Part shown: positions 21,271 through 33,489 of the stretch, piece by piece
How the letters are laid out: every line of letters starts with the position of its first letter
How positions within the stretch are numbered: the first letter of the stretch is position 1
Made by a program: the position numbers and the translations under genes
The notes under the pieces: model-generated
Told to the model about the DNA's origin: nothing
What the model saw: the letters and a program-made list of their open reading frames with translations, nothing else
The model's database searches: none
NCBI GenBank assembly: GCA_037127255.1
Contig: JBANSL010000004.1
Coordinates: forward strand, 76,846,127 to 76,910,126
Direction of reading: 5' to 3'
Length of the DNA: 64,000 bases
Source of the DNA: Persicaria tinctoria
Taxonomy: Eukaryota; Streptophyta; Magnoliopsida; Caryophyllales; Polygonaceae

Positions 21271-21276
21271 GGGGAA

Positions 21277-21560
21277 ATGACCACAATAACATGTGAGAAA
21301 TTTGAAGAACTTTGTGAAGACTTGGGGGAAAGAGGTGCTTAAGCATTCAGAACTCGTGGCTGAGGAGCTATTAGCAATAGAACTGATAGGAGGTGCTGCA
21401 TGTCTCCCAACTCTCAAGGCTACAAGTAGTATTTTTTCTGTTGGACAGAGACTTGGAAAAGAGTTATAAAAATTTGTGATGGAATCAAATGAAATTAAAA
21501 GCTAGGAACCGTTGATAGTGCTACCTATTGTTATCTGATAGAGTTGCACAATATCCCCTT
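21277..21560 (+). pseudogene. HSP70-17/HYOU1-like chaperone fragment
   Basis: 'TITCEKFEELCEDLGE', then after a frame change 'EVLKHSELVAEELLAIELIGG', then 'KLGTVDSATYCYLIEL'. These match in order the conserved part of plant HSP70-17 (ER HSP110/HYOU1-type) proteins where 'ITREKFEELCEDL', 'VLKHSxLKxxxxxAVELIGG' and 'LGxVDGSxYGF..EL' follow one another. In HSP70s this is the end of the ATPase domain. The frameshift at about 21325, a stop at about 21466 and the missing remainder show a pseudogene. It may be a captured or retroposed piece. Confidence 0.6.
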
Positions 21561-22343
21561 TAGACTTTGTTTCTGTTCAATTAGGCGACAAATTGTTTTT
21601 GAGATTTCTTATTTTTACTCTTTTGAGATTGAGCATGATGTTTCTCAAAAAAAATTGCTTGTGCGTGATATATGTTCCTTGATGGTATCTTAACACACAA
21701 GGCTTGTATTATTTATTTATTGTTCTTGATAAGTCTCATGCTTGAAAGCCGTCATATTGTGAAACTGAAAGGAATCCCACAGTTCAACATGAAGAAAACA
21801 AGTTTTATTTGGGTGGCTCAACTCATTATTCTCTTGCTGGTGAAAAGGTTCTTTTCTAGGTAACAATTTTTCTTATTTTCACAATTTATTATTCTCTTTT
21901 CAGGGGAGTTGGGGTCAATAATATTGTACTTACTTATTTAGCCCGCCTTTCTAACACAATCTTGTGGAATTTTGAGTCATAGTTGAATGCTGTTTCCACA
22001 CCAATCCTGCAAAAACAGCAGTTCGGCCAACTTTTCAAGCAGAATGCTATAGACAACAGTTAGAAGAAGCTTAAAATTCAAACATGTATTGCAATTTTGT
22101 TGGTATGGACAACATTTTTCTTATCTTGCTCCTCTACCAAAATCCTCTTTCCTAGATCTTGCATCAAACTCCACTTTTCGTTCTCTCTTTTCCACATTAG
22201 TGTGTTGAGATCATGCAAGAACGACTACATCTATTGCATACCGGCCATTGTCATCTTAGTTCATTATTTCCCTCGAGTTATTCGGATTTTTATTTGCAGC
22301 TCTTTTGTGATTGGAACTGAGCAAATGACTTTCCACTCCATGG

Positions 22344-22440
22344 CGAATCAGCTAGCTGATTCGGATTTATGAATTAGGGTTTTGGAATCAGCAACTTCAT
22401 TTCCGTTATCTTCTTCTGCGGCATATCAATCCGCCCTCAG
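22344..22440 (+). pseudogene. Exon-like segment with one stop, unrecognised
   Basis: From ATG 22341-22343 the frame reads 'MANQLADSDL', a TGA, then 'IRVLESATSFPLSSSAAYQ' and ends at CAG/GTTTGT, a possible splice donor. The composition is coding-like and the single TGA could be a mutated CGA. I do not recognise the family. Confidence 0.3.
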
Positions 22441-22470
22441 GTTTGTCTTCCCTTAACTTGTCTTGTCTGC

Positions 22471-24079
22471 TGTTGTGAGCCTAATTTGCCATGTTTTACA
22501 TTTAAGTTTATATCGATTTCTGCATACATTTCATTCATTTGGGCTAAGATAATACAGAATCTATGTGGTTTATGTTTATTTGCCAAGCCAGACCTAGTCG
22601 ATCTCGAGGAGATCCTAGTCGAGATCGACGACACCCAGGAGCCCAGATCCGAGCCTGTCGAGCAGAGTCACCCGAGGAGCCAAGCCAGACCAAGTCGACG
22701 ACCACTGTACTCGATCTCGAGTAGAGTCTGGTCGAGATCGACGAGCCGTGTCCAGGAGCGCGTTACGCGGTTTGAGCAATCCTTGTCGAGTTGGGATTCC
22801 TTGGAGCCTAAGGAAGTCGAGAAGGCCGAAATCTATCATCATCTATCCATGGAAGGGAGAATCTATCAACATGAAGACATCTTACCTAGTTTAGATTTAT
22901 CTTTTCCTTTTAGATTTATTTCCTTTAAGCAATTTATTTATCATTAAAGCTTTTAGATATAATTTTAGATATAGATAGAAGATTCTATCCTTGATTAGCA
23001 AGGAATAAAAGGCTATAAATAAAGCCCTAGGGGCTGGTTTTTCATTCATTCCATCACAGATTCAAATTCAGTCAGAGACAAGTAGTTCCACAGACAAGTT
23101 TTAGGAAGTTCAAAGGTTTTTAGGGTTTTGGCTTTCTGCGAAAGTTTGATTGCCGGGATTGTAAAGACTTTGAATATAGTTTAATGCAAGTTTCTTTTTA
23201 TACATCAATGTCTGCGATTGCGATGAGGCATGAGTAGTCCACCCACTTCTGGGGCTGGGGTGAGCCCAACGGTGGCCATGTGAGGTGATGCGGTAAAGGT
23301 CAGATCTTGTTATGCAATTCGTCTTCTATCCCTATGAGCATGATTCTTTTGCGAGAGTTGAAGGTGATCCTTGTTTGTGTTATTGAAGCGAAAGTGATCT
23401 TAATGCAACTTGGGTTAATTATGTGAAAAGGGTTAGTAACAATTAGGGTTTATGTGAAAGCCTCTACATGCCTATTTGTTAGTAACGAAAGTTCTTTTGA
23501 TGGAAAGCATGATATTTTATGCCTTTATGTGTTACTTTGCATGGTTATCGTTGTGGTGTTGATACCCTGGCTTTGGAAGTCTTTTATATATTGAATTTAT
23601 TTCGTCGGAAATCTGAGTTTTGGGTTCGAAATTTGCAATTTAAGTTTTCTGTCTTTCTAGTCGATACAGAGGAGGAGCTCGTCGAGATCGAGTACGATCT
23701 TGTCTAGGTCGAGTAGAGTTTCTGCTTCTGTTGTCGATTTTTCAGTTTCTGTCGACCTGCTGTTGTCGATCTCGAGTGCCCTTTAGTCGAGATCGAGTGC
23801 CTCTGTCTTGCTTTGTTCTTTACTTTCTTTCGCTATTTTCTGTTTTGCTTTTGTTTCTGTTTTGCTTTGCCCTTTTCTTTCCGTTTCTGTCTTTTCTGTT
23901 GCTTGTCTGTGAGATTCTGTTGCTACCTAAGAACTGCTGACGTGCTTCCTCGTGGATTCGATCCTGACAACCTTCTACTACAACGGGAGGAAGTCTTGTA
24001 TTTATTTGCTGAGACAGGGAAGTCAGTCTGATCTTTATTTTATATTTATTTCATACTTGACCATCCTCCTGCAACAACA
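22471..24079 (+). mobile_element. Solo LTR of a gypsy-1-related family (plus strand)
   Basis: 1,609 bp beginning TGTTGTGAGCCTAATTTGCC and ending TGCAACAACA. It is clearly related to the gypsy-1 LTR in reverse orientation but diverged and shorter. No PBS or polypurine tract borders it, so it is a solo LTR formed by LTR-LTR recombination. Flanking pentamers are tctgc and tctat, matching at only three of five bases, so the insertion is older or the border is slightly off. It carries its own TCGAGATCGAC-type repeats at 22590-22810 and 23660-23800. Confidence 0.8.
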
Positions 24080-24329
24080 TCTATCGGTTGTCTTCAAGCT
24101 TTTATCCCTTGTTCATTCGTGCCGAGATTTTGGTTTGTAATTCTTTTTTATTTTGTTAGACTTGTAGTTTGAATTGTTTGTCATCAATTTGAGAGGATTG
24201 ATTGGCATAGTTATTTTCGGACTTGTAGTTCGAATTGTTTTTAGAGCTCTGAAGTTCTTATTATACCATCGATGGTGGTTGAGGAAGTTGAATTTGAGAT
24301 GGTGGGTGTATCCGCTAACACAAGGTGTA

Positions 24330-24390
24330 GGTTTTGATCACGCCTTTGAACTGTTTGATGAAATGCCTAAATGGAATAGGCCATTTGTTT
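24330..24390 (+). pseudogene. PPR-like scrap
   Basis: One frame reads 'GFDHAFELFDEMPKWNRPF', resembling the 'A..LFDEMPxRN' core of plant PLS-type pentatricopeptide repeats. Only a single short motif is visible, so this is weak. Confidence 0.25.
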
Positions 24391-24869
24391 GTGAAATGGA
24401 GAATGGTATTTTTGCTTATCTTGTGCTTGCTTAGATGGTTTGTGAATTATGACTTTCTTTTAGCTTCTCATTTTTGTTTAGCTGCTGGTGAGATCGTTGA
24501 ATCTTATTCTTGGATTTGTTTTGCCTAATTAAATTGAGGATTATGACCATGAAATTGGCGGTTATGTCCTTGAAGGGAGGAATGGGCCCTCCAATCTCTC
24601 TCTCAGTTACAAATTCAGCTAGTTAGAGACCAAGAAGCAATGTTTGGGGCTCGATTTTGATGTCTCTGGTGAATATCTTCCATCTCTGTTGGCATCTTTG
24701 ACGGCCATATCAGTCCTGACACTACTAGGTTTATCAACTCCAATCTCCTACTCTCCTAAAAGTGAAAGTCGGTGATAGCAAGGGTACATAATAAAGATTC
24801 GGTGAAGGAATTCCTTGAACTGTTTCCTGTTATGGTCGTTATCAAAGTATGTTTTGTGTCCCTTTTCTC

Positions 24870-25450
24870 TGAACGTAAGGCGAGGAGTGATTGTACTCAT
24901 TTTTGTTGTTGCAGACTTGTAACTATGACTTCAACTGCTGCAGAGATTCCTCTTTGTGCATGAAATTCTCTTTAAAGCCCTTGTCCTTTTAAAGCTCATG
25001 CTTGTGATAGTCTGACTTTGACTTCAACTACTCTTAAGATTCCTCATTATGAGAAAGCTTCTCCCCAAAGCTTGCCCTTTTAAAAGCTCTTGCTTAAAGA
25101 TTCTGAACAGGATTCCCCTCAAATCCATTGGCTTGATTAAGCTCATGCTTAAAAAAGTCCGAGCTTGACTTCACCTGTTCATAAGATTCCTCTTTTAGAG
25201 ACAATTTCTCCTCGCTTTTGGCCTATTCTAGCCCTTCCTTGAGATACTCTAACTCCAACTTTAGCTGTTTTAAGGACTCCTCTTTTTATTATAGATTCTC
25301 CTCTAGGCCTTTTTGCATTCTGAATCTTTTGTTTGATACATTCAAACTCCATTTTCGGTTGTTCGTATGATTCCTCTTCTAAGACAGAATTTTGTCCAAA
25401 CCCTTGGCTCTTTCTCAAGCCCTTCTCTAACAGAAGTTGACTCCGACTCC
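24870..25450 (-). pseudogene. Decayed coiled-coil repeat protein
   Basis: The minus strand shows a diverged repeat of about 105-110 bp, at least five units. The encoded peptides are of the form 'KEESxxQxKxELxxLKxxL' ('KEESLKQLKLELEYLKEGLE' and 'LEEESYEQPKMEFECIKQ' are the clearest). The heptad-like spacing of hydrophobic residues suggests a long coiled coil. Stops and frame changes between units show decay. Family not recognised. Confidence 0.4.
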
Positions 25451-25459
25451 GGAAGTACA

Positions 25460-27000
25460 CTCTTTTCCTTTACACATGCTTGGGATGATAATTATATATT
25501 TATGGCTCCTTGTGAGTATTGGATTTTTCTGACTATTTTCTTTGGGATTCTTCCTCCATAATTCTTGCCAAAATATTTCTTTAAAGTTTCAATGTAAAGG
25601 CTGTACATGTTGCCAAAAGTCATGTTTAACTTTTGCTTCTAATATTTGAGGATGGGGAGACACTTTATAATGAACTAGAAGTTCTTGAACTAAATTTTGG
25701 CTTGTGGTTAATCTATAAATACCGATCAAAAATAAATAGGCACTCAAATCAAGTACATGTTCGAGCATCATTGAGCAACTCTTTTTCATTCTTTATTTAT
25801 TTCAATTCAATATGAACAGAATAGAGTTTGCCAGGGTGCAAGCATTCTCCACCCTTTTATTTAGTTTGAAAATAATGTTCGAACCAATGAATTTTTGTCC
25901 TACCTTAGTCTATCTCCCTCAACTTATGTATTTGTTGCAATCTATTGGTAAATCTAACTTTTGTGTGCGTTTTACATGCCATATTTGTTGTTCAGTGCAG
26001 CCTCTAGAACATAGATGTATTGAAGTCCCAACTTTCACCGTTTGTTCGGTGACCATGCTCTCAAGCAAAGCCCAAGCACACCAGACAAAGCACTATGCAG
26101 CCAATCCCTGAGGAAATATTCATGCCAATAAGTCTCGGTAACCTCTCAATAAATGATGCCAACTAAAAGGGTGATTGGATGAGAGGCTCAACTCAGACGA
26201 TGAGGTGACTTGGCTGGCAAAGCTACTCATGCACCTATTCGTTTATCTGAACAAGAGGCAATGCTGAACATGGGTGCAAGGAGGCCTGTAAGATCATGTA
26301 AAGTTCATTGATTTTCTTGCTTCTAATGATTAGACTAGCAATACTTAAATAATCCTTAAATTGATGGTAAAGCATGCGTAAAGAGGTAATGATGTAAAGT
26401 TCATGATGATTCTACTTCTATCGACGGTGTTCATGTTTCTAAAGACAACTCGGGTTGGTTTTGTGATCTCTCGGGACAAATGGTGCCTACTTGAAGAGTA
26501 TATATGGGTTAGATTGGTCTCCTTGGTTCTCACGTTCGAGGCGTGCGGAGCACGTCCCACATACCTAGTATCTAGAAAAGAGGGAAAAGGTACAAAAGTT
26601 AAAAAAAAAGTTATGATTACAAAATATTAATAAAATGTACTTTAAAGTGTAAAACATCTAATATTAGTGACCAAAATTTTAAACTCAAAACATTAATAAT
26701 GATAGGAGGGAGTATATAACAAAAGAGTTGTGGTCTTAAAAGGTGTCAACTCATGTCAAATATGTCTCTTAGGTCTGTTGTCCTCACTTGAAGCATGAAA
26801 AAGAAGAGCACTTTTGAAAAGCGTAAAGTTTCAATCACTTATAAATCACTCCGAACATCTTTATTATACATGATGTTGGATAGGGTATTACAACATGTTA
26901 TCCATGGACGTTAATTTACGGTGTATATAAAATCGAATCTCAAATCAAAGATAGATAATATTAACATTAAAATATATTGAATTGGTGTGAAACAAGTAAA
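25460..27000. other. No gene recognised
   Basis: AT-rich sequence without a supported gene or transposon border. Confidence 0.4.
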
Positions 27001-27218
27001 AACAGCTAGTTACTTACCTTTTTATGATCTGTGAAGCTGACAAAATATGGATTGATAATCAGCATGATGGGTGACTTTAAAATCGCTTGTTTCATGGCTA
27101 CCTCGTCGAAAGGATCGATTCTTTTCCAATACTTAATAGCAAAAAGTGATTTGTTAAAAAGGAGATGATTAAGATGGGCGTGCCACGTAGGCAATAACTC
27201 TTTTGTTTTAAGAATTTA

Positions 27219-27252
27219 CTAGCATAGTACTCGTGCGTTACGCACGGGATTT
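27219..27252 (-). mobile_element. Helitron-like 3' terminus
   Basis: On the minus strand a hairpin CCGTGCGTAACGCACG is followed about 11 nt later by CTAG and then T, the arrangement of a Helitron 3' end (short GC-rich hairpin, CTRR, insertion before T). The body would extend to higher coordinates. I could not identify the 5' TC end and no RepHel gene is present, so any such element is non-autonomous. Confidence 0.5.
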
Positions 27253-27662
27253 GTAAAATATATTATATTGTTGTAATGACACATAATTACTAACGACTAA
27301 ACAACTTAAATTTTAATTATTTTGATTGTACTATGTGACATTCATCCAACTAAAGAAATATCAATCATCATAAGAATAAATCAAATCCAAACATCCAAAT
27401 GATAAATATACTAAACTGGTTTCACTCACTCGATCCACGTACATCTTCGATCAATAATTAAAAGTGTGATGTATAAATCACGACAACTTTAATAATCCAT
27501 CACCTTGAAGAATTCATGGCGTAGAGGGGCCAATCATGGAGGCCTACTTGCTCTTTGGGTAAGTGGGTTTGAACAGATGATCTTGTGTTGCCAGCACATA
27601 CCTGGTCACTTCCGGGCTAGCCAGCATCACACATGGGCATCCAAGTATGTGGGTCTTGAATA

Positions 27663-27675
27663 CCCCCCCCCCCCC
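27663..27675. repeat. Poly(C) run
   Basis: Thirteen consecutive C bases; a likely place for length errors in the sequence. Confidence 0.9.
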
Positions 27676-27827
27676 ATGCATGTTCCAAGCATATACATAT
27701 ATGTTTCATACTCATGAGTTGGATAACGCTCCATCCAGGCGCCCTGAACCCTGCGAAGGAGGTAAATCGTGATGCACAATTCAAGCATAAGCTTGATTCA
27801 TAATAATAAAAAAAGAAGAATGTATAC

Positions 27828-28055
27828 CTTTTCTGTTTTGTGGCAAAGAAGACATTTGGGTCCTGAGAGTAAAGCTGAAGACTTATATAAGGCCATCCCA
27901 TGGAGTCGGGTGGAAGCCAAAATCTCATCCATGGCTTCCTATATCCTCTGAGGAATATGCAAGAGAGTAGTAGAGCAAGAAAGAAGGTAGGAAGGATAAA
28001 TGCAAAGGAAACTAAAATATTTATAAGAATGTCAAAAATAATCTCCCATAATTCA
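27828..28055 (-). pseudogene. CYP707A-like (ABA 8'-hydroxylase) first-exon fragment
   Basis: The minus-strand frame reads 'EIIFDILINILVSFAF..', a hydrophobic membrane anchor, then 'RGYRKP', 'LPPDSMGWPYI' and 'LQLYSQDPNVFFATKQKR', and ends at AAAAG/GTATAC, a splice donor. These motifs are those of CYP707A cytochrome P450s, which inactivate abscisic acid in the ER membrane (family usually 'LPPGSMGWPYIGE.LQLYSQDPNVFF'). Here the glycine of PPGS is Asp, two or three residues after GWPYI are missing, and a few residues are inserted after RKP. Nothing after the first exon is present, so it is a non-functional fragment, probably captured by the Helitron-like element whose 3' end lies ~580 bp away. 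Confidence 0.7.
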
Positions 28056-28894
28056 TGACAACATATGGATTGATAGTCAACATATGGATTGATAGTCTGG
28101 AGTGTGCACCCCCTTCTTAACTGTTGTAGGGAGGATAATTCTCCGAGGTAGTTAACCAAGGAAAATTTTCAAAGTAAGCTTTCACACCCTCTATGGATGA
28201 TTTATCAACTTCATCGATCAGTTGTTGATTGGATATCTCTAAGCCTCTAATAGCTTATCAATTCGTATGAAATGCACACCGTCATTATAACTGCCACCAC
28301 TGCATTTAAGATACAAGTAGGCCATGTAAAGTAATTGAAGAAGATAAACTCATCAGAGACAAATGAAAAAGAAAGTTTGATTCGCACGCACACACATACA
28401 CATATAACAATCAATGATTATATTATTTAAAATAGGATAAAGGCAACAGCTCAGCCCAATTTATTATTTCCTGTTAATGCAAACATCTCCCCTGTTTGTT
28501 TGTATGTTTTACAAATTTACATTGCCCTCCAATCCTTTTAAAAATCCTTTATAACTAATCAAGGTAAGAATTCATAAGAAACCTTAAGAAATTAACGTTT
28601 CCACCTTTATCTCAAGGTAATAGCTCAACTAAGTGGGGTTGTTGCATGCATGGATCATATCCATGCATGAATGGCCACCTATGAGTTTCTCAGGGATCAA
28701 GCTAGACCTTCAGATATCAACTTCCGTTGAATCTCAATTAAAGCCCCTTGTTGCAAGGTATAATCAGATGATTTATTCAACATAGACAACTACTTCCACT
28801 AAATACATCACATATCTAGCAACCTAGCTCCTATTTCTACTTCAAACCTTCTGGATGTAATGCAAGTACTTTCTCTGCACACAAGGGGGAAATA

Positions 28895-29000
28895 AATTAA
28901 AGGGTATATACCAGTTTTTTGATCCCTAACTGAAGTGGTCAACCCTTTTTTTGTTCCAATCCAAGTCACAAACTGGATGGGGTTCCTCGGAAGAGTACCA
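28895..29000 (-). pseudogene. Exon-like block, unrecognised
   Basis: The minus-strand open stretch 'GTLPRNPIQFVTWIGTKKG' and onward lies between a TTCTCAG acceptor and a GTATAT donor. Family not recognised. It belongs to a set of minus-strand exon-like blocks between here and 33520. Confidence 0.25.
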
Positions 29001-29329
29001 CCTGAGAATATTTTTGACAAATCATTGGTTATTTTATTTTAAACTATGGTTATTGTTTTTAGAAATTTCTGTTGTAATTAAATAGGAATTAAAATGCTTG
29101 AAAAAAATACTAATAATGAAGGTTGGATATGATTACTTGTATTGTTGGGATAAAATAGGATGATTTTTTATCCTTGTTTTATCCACCTTGTCAAACCCTC
29201 TCATTAGCCTATCTATCCATGGCTGAACTGCATATATCATATATAAGTGTATAGTTAATTAAGTGTTTAATTACAATATAAAAAAACAATAAAAAATTTA
29301 TTAATGAAAATTAATGGAACATTTACCGT

Positions 29330-29540
29330 AAGCTTGGGAAGAAGACGGTAGTCGATCACGATCAAATATATTGGTTCGCCGTCTGTTGATGCAAAATGGT
29401 CGGTGATGGTGAATTTGCACCCCCTGAGAATAAGGAGGAAAAAGTTTTTTTAAGTTTAGATTAGGAAGAAACTAACAGAGTTAGAGATTGGTGGATTCAT
29501 ACCTCATCAACACTCCGACCCTCATCATCTTCTTAGCTGC
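29330..29540 (-). pseudogene. Two exon-like blocks with a 78-nt intron-like gap (copy 1)
   Basis: On the minus strand 'AAKKMMRVGVLMR' ends at GAG/GTATGA (29503). After a 78-bp T-rich gap ending TTCTCAG, 'GCKFTITDHFASTDGEPIYL' and 'IVIDYRLLPKL' continue open. A diverged direct copy lies at 29980-30200. The intron-like structure suggests a real gene ancestry. Protein not recognised. Confidence 0.35.
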
Positions 29541-29979
29541 AACAGTTATATGTGATGATAATGTACGGAGGGAGCTGAGTAATACATGAATCCAACAATC
29601 ATTACATTACAAATTAGTCCTTAACATTTGACATTAGTTTTAAAAGTTATAAATAGATAGATTGTTAATACTGCTTTAAATATTTAATAAATGATATAAG
29701 GCTTGGAGAAGAAGCTAGGTTAATTTAACGTAATGTCCGAATCCCAAACTACACCTAATGTCCGAATCCCATAAGGTTTGGAGAAGAAGCTAGGTTAATT
29801 TAACGCAAAACCTGAAACAATCCCACCACCACCATCAACAAAAAGACCTATAAAGGACAAAAGAGAACCACATTTCACACACATAGGTTGCATTTGGCAA
29901 ACCTAGAGGTTCAAAGTTGTTCATGTAGTTGAAGCGTTTGAAGTAGCATGTTATACATATAATGAAGCATTTACAATAA

Positions 29980-30200
29980 GCTTGAGGATAAGACAATAGT
30001 CAATCACCATTAAACGTACTAGTTCGACGTCCGCTGGTGCAAAGTTGGGGATGGTAGTGGTGGATTTGCATCGCTTGAGAACAAGGAGAAATGAGGTTTT
30101 TTAAGATTTAGATTAGCAAGAAACTAACAAAGAGCTAGATATTATTAGATTTTAATACCTCATCAACACTTCCAACTTCATCAAAATTCTTAGCTGCATC
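29980..30200 (-). pseudogene. Diverged second copy of the 29330-29540 block
   Basis: Direct repeat about 660 bp away, same orientation, roughly 75% similar by eye, with substitutions that break the conserved residues of copy 1. Confidence 0.5.
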
Positions 30201-30289
30201 TGCTAGTTGTAGGTGATGATAATGGAAGGAGTCGAATGATAGGGGATACACATATAACAGATTGAAAAATGGAGTTCATCGATGTCGGC

Positions 30290-30304
30290 TCTGATACCAT
30301 CTAT
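30290..30304 (-). other. copia PBS-like motif
   Basis: Minus strand ATGGTATCAGAGCC matches the usual copia LTR/PBS border, but no LTR could be paired with it. Probably the edge of an eroded element. Confidence 0.35.
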
Positions 30305-32000
30305 AAGATTTGGGGTTTTAAGGGCACTTTTATCGGTCTGTGTACTGTAGAAAATACTAGGAGAAATAAGATTAAAATATTGCTACAGTTGCTTGATCGA
30401 TACTAGACCGATACCCGATCAGTATCGATACTTGCATATAAAAAAAAGCTGAAAATGGGTGAAGAGAGGAAAGCACTGACGCATGATGCACACCCAGAGG
30501 ACACATGTCGCTACTCCATTCGCGCGCAGGAGAGGAAGCCATGAAGCTTCCACGTTTTGATGATGGGTGGTTGTGATTTTGTGGGGGGTGAAAGTGATTT
30601 CACCCATTAAAATCAATTTTCCGAAAAAAAAATGTAAAAAAAAACCACAATACTAGATTCATTTTTACCTACATGTAGACATCAATCTTCAATATGTTTG
30701 ACTATATTTAAAAAAAAAATTTCTTTGATTATAAATATGCAAAATATTATCCGAAAAGTTGAATTATAATTATGAAAAAATTTGAAATAATAAATAATGT
30801 AAGAAATGAAATAAATAGTAATAAATGAATATAATAATGTTAATTTAATATTACTATTTTAATCATAATAAATGAATATAATAATATAATCGAGAAAGTA
30901 AATAATTTTTGGGGAGGAGTATATTTGTAAATTGAGTGGGTATGAAAAGATAGGTTTAGGGATACTAGGTGTGTTATTGATAAAATGGGAAAAATGAGAA
31001 TGAGATGCTAGGATGATGTGGCGGAGAGAGAAAAAATAAAATATTAGTATTTCTAGTATCCTTTGATAAACATGGCCTAAGAGGCGTCAGTCCATGACAC
31101 CGCCTCTCAGGTTCATTATCCTCACTTGGAGCCTGAAAAGGAAGAGCTCTTGGAACATGAGTAGGTCGTAGGGTTTGAATCACTTATTAATCACTCCGAA
31201 CATCCTTATTATATTTGATGTTGGATTGGGTGTTAAAAACCTTACATATATGCCACCAAAAATATCCTCCCCTTCTTTGATACAAACTTGGAGTTTTGAC
31301 TTTGTTAATTAGGGAAAAAATGATGAAAACAAATAAACATAAGTTTGCTCTTTTGTTATATATATCCCCTCCTCAAGCTATATGATAGTATATAACAAAT
31401 AAATAATACACATACGCTGTCTAATAAGTACCCCATATAAATACAAAAATTAGCGAACCTAATGAAAACAATTTTGATATACATCTTGTCGTACAAAAGT
31501 GTATCCGTTAACACAACCACTAGAGAATTGTTCACTGCCGTATCCAGAAAACAGCTTCCTCCAATAATAGATATTGATCTAAAAAAACAATAGCAACATT
31601 TATTTATGGAACAATATTGACCTGATAACAACATGTAAATGATATATACACATGTTACCCAACATCATACTAGCCTCACTAAATGATACTCCGTGTATAC
31701 CTTAATACAAACTGTAAGCAGATGAAAAACCAAGAAACACAATGGTGATAGAACAGTTGAACTTATATACAACAAGATAACTCCATATAGTTAGATACCA
31801 AGGATCGGAGGGGGAGCTGAATAACCAATAGTATTGATTTATTTTATTATTCAAGAACTTTAACACAAATAAATAAACTAGTCATAGCCTCAGCAAGCTG
31901 AAAGTCATGTTTCATCATTTTCTAAAATATATTTTACACCTATTATTATCATACAAATATGTAAACTTGATGAGATAGAACATTACGTGTAAAGTATATG
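30305..32000. other. AT-rich sequence, no supported gene
   Basis: Very AT-rich with long A/T runs and no recognisable gene. A possible minus-strand exon near 31470-31580 ends the only longer open stretch, but I cannot place it in a protein family. Confidence 0.35.
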
Positions 32001-32054
32001 AAGGAGCACTATAAACACATATTTCAAATAAAAGATCTAGAAATATAAGTTTAC

Positions 32055-32168
32055 CTTATCATCAGGGTGGAAACCCAACAAGTTGAAATCCGGAGCCACT
32101 CTCATAGTAGAGACAAGATGCGTTATATTAAGCACAAGAGTATAAGGATTATGGATAAGCATGTTGCT
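32055..32168 (-). pseudogene. Exon-like block, unrecognised
   Basis: The minus-strand frame contains 'LNITHLVSTMRVAPDFNLLG' and 'FHPDDK', ending at AAG/GTAAAC, a good splice donor. It is part of the minus-strand set with 32610-32684. Upstream, a 39-bp tandem duplication lies at 32181-32246. Confidence 0.3.
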
Positions 32169-32609
32169 CTTTCAGCTAGCTTGTAATGTAAAACAATCAT
32201 TGGAAGGAGGCCCTAGCTCTTGTAATGTAAAACAATCATTGGAATAAATATAAAACACGTTAGATACTAAAATCCTAGCAAGTACTAGGAAACTATATGC
32301 AGTCCTAAATATTTTTTAAGAAAAGAAAGAAGGAAACGAACTGACGGGAGTGCTGACTTAAATGTTTGAAGGATAAAGGCACAAGCATTTATGCAAGGGT
32401 TCAACAATTAACAAGTTGTTTATCAGGAAAAAAGTCATCGCTATAATCAAAGAGAAATTTTTATCAATATAAACAAGCTTAGGTGTCTCTCCCAAGTACA
32501 ACTAAGTTTTTTCTTTTATGCCAATTATTTACCAGTTGAAGCCTTAAATATTTCAACTTCCTGGACAAAAGACATTAGAAAAATAAGAAGTAAAAAGAGA
32601 TTCATATAC

Positions 32610-32684
32610 CTGCAGATGTACAACATCAATAAGAACACTCATAGACCCTTCTTCATATTTATGAACCACGGAATGATCAGTGCA
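32610..32684 (-). pseudogene. Exon-like block, unrecognised
   Basis: Exactly 25 codons, bounded by CTTCAG and CAG/GTATAT on the minus strand: 'CTDHSVVHKYEEGSMSVL' and on to 'VVHLQ'. It has clean splice borders and no stop. Protein not recognised. Confidence 0.35.
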
Positions 32685-33489
32685 CTGAAGGTAATGAAAA
32701 CCTCATTAATTCAGCAATCCTCAAACATTCCAAAGATGATTCACAATGAATTCAAGACATCATTGCAGTAAAATTGATCGACAGATTGAAATTGAAACAA
32801 AAATGGACATGTAAATATAGAGAATATAACTTATAAGTTATAACTAGTCTCACAATCAAATCAGACCTTGATAGATGGCAAATGACACAAGTACAAAGGC
32901 AAGAAACCCAATTGTATCCTTATAGTTACCATGTAGAAAGTGTTCATAGTTTAAACAAGTAACTTTTATGCTGTTTGTAATAGAAATAACAACATTCAGA
33001 GCAGAGAATAGTCAAAGAAGATGACTAAAGATAGCCAAGAAGCAACTTTTCAAGAAATAATGGCTACAATTCTGCAGTTCAAGAAAACAAAAAAAAAATC
33101 GAATTACAGGTTCAGAAAGGGAGAAATTCTTCAAAATGAAGTTCGTCGAATTCAAAATACATAGAAGGACAATGATTGGAATCCAAATCCACCACAAGTA
33201 TAAAAGAAATTGGGGGACAAAACTCTAATCCTGAATTCATTGTCAGAAGTTGGCGAAAATTAACGGAATAGTGACCTAAATCCACCAAAAGTACAAAATT
33301 GTGAGAGATAAGGAGAATAATAAGAAATCATACCTGAAATTGAACGGAAGAAAGTAGACCTGAGAAGACACAAAGAACTTGAATATAGAAGGAGATTTTC
33401 GAATGATAAGAGATAGAAAAAAAAAAGTTCAATATCTTCAAGTGTAGAAGTCGAAGAAGCTGAAGGACAACCTGAGTTCCGGGGTTTGA

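Noticed and set aside
27006..27194. Minus-strand frame 'RIDPFDEVAMKQAILKSPIM' resembling part of a papain-type protease
   Set aside because: Similarity is limited to a loose pattern and no catalytic Cys or His block is nearby; not strong enough to list.
27719..27790. Possible extension of the CYP707A fragment into a second exon
   Set aside because: No further P450 motif (no I-helix or heme-binding FxxGxRxCxG block) appears on either strand nearby.
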